Below, in pieces: positions 58,214 through 64,000 of a stretch of 64,000 nucleotides of DNA (position 1 is the stretch's first letter; the number at the start of each line of letters is the position of its first letter). The stretch is from the NCBI RefSeq assembly GCF_900103635.1, contig NZ_FMXK01000012.1, positions 1 to 64,000 on the forward strand, given 5' to 3'. Origin of the DNA: Butyrivibrio sp. INlla18. Its GTDB lineage: Bacteria; Bacillota; Clostridia; Lachnospirales; Lachnospiraceae. The notes beneath the pieces were generated by a model that worked only from the letters and a program-made list of their open reading frames with translations, made no database searches and had not been told where the DNA came from. Position numbers and translations under genes: made by a program.

Positions 58214-60499
58214 TCAAGCTTTCTTCTTGAACTTTGTCTTAAGGTCGTACCAGATTGGTGATGCGATGAAGATTGATGAATATGTTCCGCAGATAACACC
58301 AACCATAAGAGGAAGTGCAAATGCTTTGATATCAGCAACACCAAAGATGAAAAGTGCAAGTACTGTGAAGAATGTTGTAGCAGATGTGAACAAGCTTCGT
58401 GTAACTGTCTGTGAAACTGATCTGTTAACAAGATCTGCTGCTTCTCTTCTATTAGTAGCATCATGAAGGTTCTCACGGATACGGTCGAATGTAACGATTG
58501 TATCGTTGATTGAGTAACCAATGATTGTAAGTACTACTGCGATGAATGTGCTACCTACTGAAAGGTATCTAATAAGTGCATAAGCTGTGATAACAACAAG
58601 TGCATCATGTGCAAGAGCTATAATAGCTGCAGCACCAAACTTGATGTCCTTGAATCTTACCCAGATGTAGATAAGCATAAGTACAAGTGCTACGATAAGA
58701 GCTTTAACAGCTGCGCCTCTCATCTCACCTGAAATTGTTGAACTGATTGTCTCAACAGCAATGTTATCAGCTGTTATGCCATAGTTATTTTCAAACATAG
58801 TCTCAACAGCTTCTCTCTTTGAAATATCAAGAGTTGTTGTCTTGAATACTACCTGATTTGTTCCTGCAACCTTGTTGAACTGAACTTCGCTTACGCTAGC
58901 TGCATTCTTGATATCAGGTACGATCTTGCTTTCAATTGTCTCACGATCATAGTCCTGATCAAAAGTAACTGTTGATGATGTACCACCAACGAAGTCAAGG
59001 CTGTAATTGAATGCGCCAATACCCTTTGCTGAATTGATACCCATTGTAGCGATACCAACTACGATCACAAGAGCAGAAATTACGTAGAAGATCTTTCTCT
59101 TTGAAACAAAGTCGATTGTTTCAATCTTCTTAGCCTTACCATAGAAAGCTACATTTTCAAATCCAAGTCCGTAGAGGATAGAAGTAATAACCCTTGTAAC
59201 TACGAGAGCTGTGAACATTGAAAGGATGATACCAAGGATAAGTGTCTCAGCAAATCCCTTGATAGAACCTGTTCCACCAATTCTAAGAACGATAGCTACG
59301 ATAAGAGTTGTGATGTTACCATCAAGGATTGATGAAAGAGCTTTGTTATATCCATTCTTTCTAGCTTCATCAACTGACTTACCAACTGCAAGTTCCTCTT
59401 TGATTCTGGAGAATACAAGCACGTTAGCATCAACCGCCATACCAATTGAAAGGATGATACCTGCAATACCAGGAAGTGTAAGTGTCATCTCAAATGCTGA
59501 GAGAAGGAACACTATAAGTCCGCAGTAGAATGCAAGAGCAAGTGTTGCTGAAAAACCAAGTAATCTAAAGAACACGATCATGAAGATTGCGATAAGAACA
59601 AATCCTACTGCTGCTGCAATAAGTGATGTCCTGATAGCATCTGATCCAAGCTGAGCACCAACTACACTAGAACGAAGTTCTGTAAGCTGAAGCTTAAGTC
59701 CACCGATTCTGATAAGTGAAGCAAGGTTCTGGGCTTCTTCATATGTACTCTGTCCTGTGATAACAGCCTTACCATCTGTGATTTCTGCCTGAACACGAGG
59801 GACACTGATGAAGTGACCGTCATAGTAAATACCAATTGTCTCACCAGCTGCATAAGCCTTAGCTGTTGCCTCAGCAAATGCCTTAGCGCCTTCTTCTGTA
59901 AACTCAAGAGAAACAACTGGCTCCTGAGCGCCATAAGAATCCTGCTGTGAAGCTGCCTGTGAGCTAGCTACCTGATCACCTGTAAGAACAATTGAACCAT
60001 CTGCCTCAAGGTCTTCCAATGATTTATCAAGAACATAACCCATGATGAGGTTTCCGGCATCGTCTACTTCCATAGTGCCATCAGCATTAACTCCATAGTG
60101 ATATGAATAGTTCTGATTGCCTTCGCTATCTGTCTGAGCGATGAAATAAAGGTTACCAGGCTGTCCGAGTTCCTTAAGTATCTTGTTTGCATCTGATACG
60201 CCAGGAATCTCGATGTTAATTCTATTTGAACCTTCCTGATATACTAAGGCTTCTGTGCTATACTGCTCTACACGCTGCTGGAGCTTGTAGATTGTATCGC
60301 TCATATCCTCTTTATCAGGATTCTCTTCTCCTGATACTTCATAGGTGATACTTACACCACCTGCAAGGTCAAGACCAAGGCTGATACTTGAAAGTGATCC
60401 TGACTTGTCCGCACCAAGTCCGTAAACTGCTGAATAACCAACTCCCCCAAGCAGTAAAAGGACTACGATGAGAGCTAAAAATGACTTTAGCTTTTTCAT
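58214..60499 (-). CDS. secDF: Fused protein translocase subunit SecDF
   Basis: A 761-residue, 12-helix SecD-SecF fusion that uses the proton gradient to pull secreted proteins through SecYEG. The SecD half (1-430) starts with TM1 and the large external P1 domain, with LGLDLAGGVSITYEV near residue 45, then GMAVDANVLVFSRIKEEL. The SecF half (about 455-761) has LDFVGGTSS and YSINDTIVTFDRIREN. GGAGG precedes the ATG. It directly follows the SCIFF maturase gene, a neighbourhood conserved in many Clostridia. Confidence 0.95.
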   Translation of the reverse strand: MKKLKSFLALIVVLLLLGGVGYSAVYGLGADKSGSLSSISLGLDLAGGVSITYEVSGEENPDKEDMSDTIYKLQQRVEQYSTEALVYQEGSNRINIEIPGVSDANKILKELGQPGNLYFIAQTDSEGNQNYSYHYGVNADGTMEVDDAGNLIMGYVLDKSLEDLEADGSIVLTGDQVASSQAASQQDSYGAQEPVVSLEFTEEGAKAFAEATAKAYAAGETIGIYYDGHFISVPRVQAEITDGKAVITGQSTYEEAQNLASLIRIGGLKLQLTELRSSVVGAQLGSDAIRTSLIAAAVGFVLIAIFMIVFFRLLGFSATLALAFYCGLIVFLLSAFEMTLTLPGIAGIILSIGMAVDANVLVFSRIKEELAVGKSVDEARKNGYNKALSSILDGNITTLIVAIVLRIGGTGSIKGFAETLILGIILSMFTALVVTRVITSILYGLGFENVAFYGKAKKIETIDFVSKRKIFYVISALVIVVGIATMGINSAKGIGAFNYSLDFVGGTSSTVTFDQDYDRETIESKIVPDIKNAASVSEVQFNKVAGTNQVVFKTTTLDISKREAVETMFENNYGITADNIAVETISSTISGEMRGAAVKALIVALVLMLIYIWVRFKDIKFGAAAIIALAHDALVVITAYALIRYLSVGSTFIAVVLTIIGYSINDTIVTFDRIRENLHDATNRREAADLVNRSVSQTVTRSLFTSATTFFTVLALFIFGVADIKAFALPLMVGVICGTYSSIFIASPIWYDLKTKFKKKA

Positions 60500-60519
60500 T
60501 GATATATCCTCCCGTTACA

Positions 60520-61956
60520 TTAAGCTTCTTCGGCCATAGCCGCTTTTATCATAATCGCACATTCAATTCGCTTTCTCTGAAGCTCACATCCGTGCTTATA
60601 TGTCGTATTGATATCGCCGTTGAAATTATAGGCATTTGCAGCACAACCACCGCTGCAATAATATCTGGCAAAGCATTTCTCACACTCAGGTCTTGAGTAT
60701 ACATTACTCTTTTTGAACATTTCCCTGATATCGTTTCTGGTAATACCTTCGTATACATTACCCATAATAAAATCTTCATTACCAACAAACTGATGACAAG
60801 GATAAAGGTCTCCCCATGGTGTAACACCAAGATATTCACATCCTGATCCACATCCAGAAAGTCTCTTGGCTACGCAAGGGCCACCCTCAAGATCGATATT
60901 GAAATGGAAGAAGTTAAAGCCTCTTCCCTCTTTCTGTCTCTCAAGATAGAGCTTAGCAAGCTTGTCATATTCCTCGCAAAGCTTTGGAATGTCCTCATCC
61001 TTAAGAGCGTACCAATCTTCTGGCTTGGCTACTACTGGCTCTACAGAGATCTGCTTGAATCCAAGATCTGCAAGATGCTTGACATCTTCAGAAAAATCAA
61101 GGTTATTGTGAGTAAATGTTCCTCTTACAAAGTATCTGAGCTGATGACGGCTCTCTGCTACCTTCTGGAACTTAGCAACTATATCATCATAGCTGCCCTG
61201 TCCTCCACGTCTAGGGCGCATGAAATCATGAACTTCCTTACGTCCATCGATGGAAAGAACGATGTTACCCATCTCTTTATTTACATATTCAAGAATTTCA
61301 TCATTTAAAAGAGTTCCGTTTGTAGTAATTGTGAAACGGAAATTCTTGTTATGCTCTTTCTCGATCGAACGACCATACTCAACGATCTTCTTGACTACTT
61401 CCCAGTTCATAAGTGGCTCGCCGCCAAAGAAGTCAACCTCTAGGTTTCTACGATTTCCTGAATTAGCTACAAGGAAATCAAGAGCCTTCTTACCAACTTC
61501 TTCACTCATGAGAGCTCTTCTGCCGTGATACTCACCCTCATCAGCAAAACAATATTTACATCTAAGATTACAATCATGTGCGATATTGAGGCAAAGAGCC
61601 TTAACTACAGTCTCTCTATTCTGGAAATCGTCAACATAATTCTCATATACATCATCTGTATAAAGAACCTGTGCCACGCGAAGCTCTAAGAGTTCCTCAA
61701 CTGCTTCAGAAATCTCTTCCTGAGAATATTTATCAGAAACGCCATCCAAGGAAAGAGCTTCCTTAGAGAGCCATTCTAAATCTTCTTTTTTAACTTCCTG
61801 TTCGTCATCAGCGGCTGCAGCACTGCCATACTTGCCACTGAGCTTGTCCTCAACAAAACTAACTAGATCAAAAACAACATCATCAACTACGTGAACTGAC
61901 CCGCTGTTAACATCTAGAACAATGTTGTAACCGTTGTTCTTATAAGCGTGAATCAT
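60520..61956 (-). CDS. scfB: SCIFF radical SAM maturase
   Basis: A 478-residue radical SAM-SPASM enzyme that installs thioether crosslinks in the SCIFF peptide. An N-terminal peptide-binding (RRE-like) region is followed by the cluster motif C-x3-C-x2-C in HDCNLRCKYCF (Cys129, 133, 136), with GGEPLMNW later. C-terminal SPASM cysteines include CGSGCEYLG and CEKCFARYYCSGGC. AGGAG lies six bases before ATG 61956; an earlier ATG at 61983 lacks one. It is the gene immediately after the SCIFF precursor. Confidence 0.95.
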   Translation of the reverse strand: MIHAYKNNGYNIVLDVNSGSVHVVDDVVFDLVSFVEDKLSGKYGSAAAADDEQEVKKEDLEWLSKEALSLDGVSDKYSQEEISEAVEELLELRVAQVLYTDDVYENYVDDFQNRETVVKALCLNIAHDCNLRCKYCFADEGEYHGRRALMSEEVGKKALDFLVANSGNRRNLEVDFFGGEPLMNWEVVKKIVEYGRSIEKEHNKNFRFTITTNGTLLNDEILEYVNKEMGNIVLSIDGRKEVHDFMRPRRGGQGSYDDIVAKFQKVAESRHQLRYFVRGTFTHNNLDFSEDVKHLADLGFKQISVEPVVAKPEDWYALKDEDIPKLCEEYDKLAKLYLERQKEGRGFNFFHFNIDLEGGPCVAKRLSGCGSGCEYLGVTPWGDLYPCHQFVGNEDFIMGNVYEGITRNDIREMFKKSNVYSRPECEKCFARYYCSGGCAANAYNFNGDINTTYKHGCELQRKRIECAIMIKAAMAEEA

Positions 61957-61987
61957 AAAATCTCCTAAATAAGTTTTACACAAAGCA

Positions 61988-62009
61988 GGCAGCGACCTCG
62001 GCCGCTGCC
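61988..62009 (-). terminator. Hairpin between the SCIFF and maturase genes
   Basis: GGCAGCG/CGCTGCC, a perfect 7-bp GC-rich stem without a T run, 32 bases after the SCIFF stop codon. It may act as a partial terminator or RNA stabiliser, allowing much more precursor than enzyme to be made. Confidence 0.55.
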
Positions 62010-62041
62010 CGAAATAATTACATTTTCCTAAATATCAAGAA

Positions 62042-62188
62042 TTACTTGCTAAGCTGCTCGCAGCTCTGGTTACCTACTGTGCAAGATGTCTTGCAAGCAG
62101 ACTGGCATGATGTCTGGCACTCACCGCATCCGCCCTTCTTCATTGACTCTTTAAGATTTCTTGTAACTAATGACTTTACGTGCTTCAT
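62042..62188 (-). CDS. scfA: SCIFF ranthipeptide precursor (six cysteines in forty-five)
   Basis: A 48-residue peptide starting MKHVKSLVTRNLKESM. The six cysteines are at 21, 24, 28, 32, 36 and 43, in the family's core CGECQTSCQSACKTSCT. The maturase in the next gene links Cys to Thr or other residues. In Clostridium relatives the product affects quorum-related and metabolic regulation; the exact role here is unknown. GGAGG lies six bases before the ATG. It is too short to be found by length filters. Confidence 0.95.
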   Translation of the reverse strand: MKHVKSLVTRNLKESMKKGGCGECQTSCQSACKTSCTVGNQSCEQLSK

Positions 62189-62249
62189 AATTGCCTCCTA
62201 CTTGAAAATGTTAACTAATTTTCCACTTTCGAGTTTTTTACATCGTCCT

Positions 62250-62278
62250 AGTATAACATATATTGTAAAAAGTTTAAA
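62250..62278 (-). promoter_or_regulatory. Promoter of the SCIFF gene
   Basis: On the minus strand TTTAAA (plus 62273-62278), 17 bases, TATACT (plus 62250-62255), about 62 bases before the SCIFF start codon. The -10 is good and the -35 weak. The -35 overlaps the stop codon of the upstream gene. Confidence 0.5.
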
Positions 62279-63554
62279 GTGTTTCTTTTTCTTCGTTTTC
62301 CACAGGTGTGTTAACTGTCATAAGAACCTTGGTGATCCTGTTTCTCTTAACACCTCTTGCAGTAAGCGTAATACCGTTATCCAGTGTTACTGTCTCACCA
62401 TTTCCAGGAAGTCTGTCAAGATTCTCGATCATAAGTCCACCTATAGAATCGTAGTCCTCGGAATCAAGATCCGTGCCAAGAGCATTGTTGATATCATCAA
62501 GCTTCATATTGCCCTCTACAAGATATCTCTTTCCACCTACGTTCTTGATCAGCTCTGCTTCATCAAGGTCATACTCATCTCTGATCTCGCCAACGATCTC
62601 TTCTAAGAGATCCTCTAAGGTGATCATACCAACAGTTGCACCATACTCAGATAAAACAAATGCCACGTTCTGAGTTTTTTCTCTCATTTCCATGAGAAGA
62701 TCAGCTGTCTTTTTAAATTCATAGGTGTAATAAGCTTTTCTGATGTAATCCTTTATCTTGAAGTTTTCTTTATCTTCTACAAGAATAAGGTCTTTTACAT
62801 TGATTAGGCCTATTATATTATCCTGTTCATTACCTTCATACACTGGAATTCTGGTGTACATATCTTCCTTGAAGGCTTTCATGACCTCATTGTAATCGGC
62901 ATCTGAGCTAACACAGCTCATATCGATCCTTGGAATCATGATATCCTTGGCAAGAGCATCACTAAAATCAAAGACATTGTAGATGATCTGTTTCTCACCG
63001 CTTTCGATGACGCCATCTTCGTGGCTTACATCTACATAGGTCTTGAGCTCAGTCTCAGTCATGGACTGCTTGTTATTGGTGTCTACTCTTATGATCTTAA
63101 GGATGATCGTAGCAATGCCATTTATGATGAAGCTTAAGGGCATCATGATATACATGATAGCTACGATAAGTGGCGCATACCACAAGGACAAAGTCTCAGC
63201 ATGAGCTGTTGCTATAGTCTTTGGTATGATCTCGCCAAAAATTAGTACAACAAGTGTCAGTATTCCTGTACCTACGCCAATAAGCTTACTTCCAAAAAGC
63301 TCTGTCACATATACTGTCATAAGTGCAGATGCACTAAGGTTGACAATGTTATTGCCAATAAGTATCGCAGAAAGAAGCTTCTGTGTGTCCTCGCATATAT
63401 TAAGCACTGTACCTGCGCCTTTTTTACCATCGTCGAGCATAGCTCTCATCTTGACCTTATTGACTGTCATAAAGGCTGTCTCAGCTGATGAAAAGAATGC
63501 TGACAAAAATACAAGTACGATCAATATAGCGAGTCGTATCGCGTGTGTGTCCAC
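62274..63554 (-). CDS. CNNM/CorC-HlyC family membrane protein
   Basis: A 426-residue hemolysin C-like protein. An N-terminal DUF21 membrane domain (1-180, about four helices, FLSAFFSSAETAFMTVN) is followed by a CBS pair (200-325) and a CorC_HlyC C-terminal domain (340-415). Bacterial members export magnesium; the name hemolysin is historical. The start is GTG, with AGGAGG five bases upstream. Confidence 0.92.
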   Translation of the reverse strand: MDTHAIRLAILIVLVFLSAFFSSAETAFMTVNKVKMRAMLDDGKKGAGTVLNICEDTQKLLSAILIGNNIVNLSASALMTVYVTELFGSKLIGVGTGILTLVVLIFGEIIPKTIATAHAETLSLWYAPLIVAIMYIMMPLSFIINGIATIILKIIRVDTNNKQSMTETELKTYVDVSHEDGVIESGEKQIIYNVFDFSDALAKDIMIPRIDMSCVSSDADYNEVMKAFKEDMYTRIPVYEGNEQDNIIGLINVKDLILVEDKENFKIKDYIRKAYYTYEFKKTADLLMEMREKTQNVAFVLSEYGATVGMITLEDLLEEIVGEIRDEYDLDEAELIKNVGGKRYLVEGNMKLDDINNALGTDLDSEDYDSIGGLMIENLDRLPGNGETVTLDNGITLTARGVKRNRITKVLMTVNTPVENEEKETL

Positions 63555-63577
63555 AATTTCCTCCTATAAGAAAACTC

Positions 63578-63892
63578 TTAATCCAAGTGAAATACTGGAT
63601 GAAGATCTACAGCTACAGGGCTGTTGTCTGGATTGGTATCCATAATATCTGCCATGAAATCCCACCATTTGCGGTTGATAGGAGTATCAGCACTCTTTGC
63701 CCAAAGCTCTTCATCTTCTATCTCGATATAACCATACAATACATTAGTCTCTTCATCTAAATAGATACTGTAATTGTGTCCCCCATGTTCATGGATCATT
63801 TCCTGCATCTCAGGCCAAAGCTCATTGTGACGCTTCTCATACTCTTTTGCCATTCCTGGATACAGCTTCATCTTAAAGCCTTTTCTTATCAT
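63578..63892 (-). CDS. rhaM: L-rhamnose mutarotase
   Basis: A 104-residue RhaM-type protein that interconverts alpha and beta L-rhamnose. Family motifs are KLYPGMAKEYEKRHNELWPEM, with the catalytic His in the RHNELWPE region, and NRKWWDFMADIMDTNPDNSP. GAGGG precedes the ATG. It follows another minus-strand gene whose end is at 63916, possibly another rhamnose gene. Confidence 0.93.
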   Translation of the reverse strand: MIRKGFKMKLYPGMAKEYEKRHNELWPEMQEMIHEHGGHNYSIYLDEETNVLYGYIEIEDEELWAKSADTPINRKWWDFMADIMDTNPDNSPVAVDLHPVFHLD

Positions 63893-63915
63893 GTCTATAC
63901 CCTCTCTAGTCTTTA

Positions 63916-64000
63916 TTAGTTCAAAGGATTAAGATAAAACTCCTTTGTCTCCTCATATCCCTGTTCAGAAAGCTGCTGCTTCTGGAACTTTTTATTTTTG
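63916..64000 (-). CDS. 3' end of an unidentified gene cut by the window edge
   Basis: The last 27 or so residues read KNKKFQKQQLSEQGYEETKE then FYLNPLN and a stop. The frame is open to the window edge. It ends 24 bases before the mutarotase start, so it is likely co-transcribed and may belong to rhamnose metabolism, but the fragment is too short to assign. Confidence 0.6.
   Translation of the reverse strand, partial: KNKKFQKQQLSEQGYEETKEFYLNPLN

Overview
This window comes from a low-GC Gram-positive anaerobe, most likely a Butyrivibrio- or Pseudobutyrivibrio-like member of the Lachnospiraceae. The evidence is the SCIFF ranthipeptide with its radical SAM maturase beside a fused secDF, the clostridial order priA-def-...-fmt-yugP-...-rsmB-rlmN-prpC-prkC-rsgA, a meso-diaminopimelate-type MurE, a GH8 oligoxylanase, strong GGAGG ribosome binding sites and frequent GTG/TTG starts. 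Nearly all genes lie on the minus strand. The species call is inference; no rRNA or tRNA is present to anchor it.

Layout. Positions 1-710 hold no convincing protein gene but many strong hairpins, including a long-range helix and a possible pseudoknot, so this looks like a structured RNA that begins before the window. From 1.4 to 9.5 kb are an Rpn-family nuclease gene with a strong in-frame internal start, a TetR/ABC exporter pair sharing an operator, a beta-helix lipoprotein, and an asparaginase operon. From 9.7 to 21 kb are a chemoreceptor, a GH8 enzyme, thioredoxin, a four-gene operon (patatin, 4Fe-4S flavin reductase, FIST-like sensor, soluble chemoreceptor-like coiled coil), an EAL protein and a GH25 lysozyme. 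From 21 to 36 kb is an accessory region with small enzymes, regulators, MazEF, a nucleotidyltransferase with a broken HEPN partner, and several genes reduced to short remnants.

From 36 to 39 kb are nucleotidases and a Mef-like efflux pump. The pump is preceded by a 13-codon leader peptide and a perfect hairpin that hides its ribosome binding site, a good candidate for drug-inducible translation attenuation. From 39 to 60.5 kb is a conserved housekeeping block for ribosome maturation, Ser/Thr signalling, translation initiation and termination of formylation, DNA repair, cell wall synthesis and protein secretion. An amino-acid ABC importer and a sodium symporter sit inside it. From 60.5 to 64 kb are the SCIFF system, a CNNM/CorC-type membrane protein, L-rhamnose mutarotase and the 3' end of one more gene.

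Many intergenic regions end in members of two recurring hairpin families. One has a GAGCCC...GGGCTC stem with a conserved C-rich loop; the other is GGGACGG...CCGTCCC. The best leads for new biology are the Rpn gene-within-gene, the efflux-pump attenuator, the unidentified RNA at the left edge, and the FIST/chemoreceptor-like operon.
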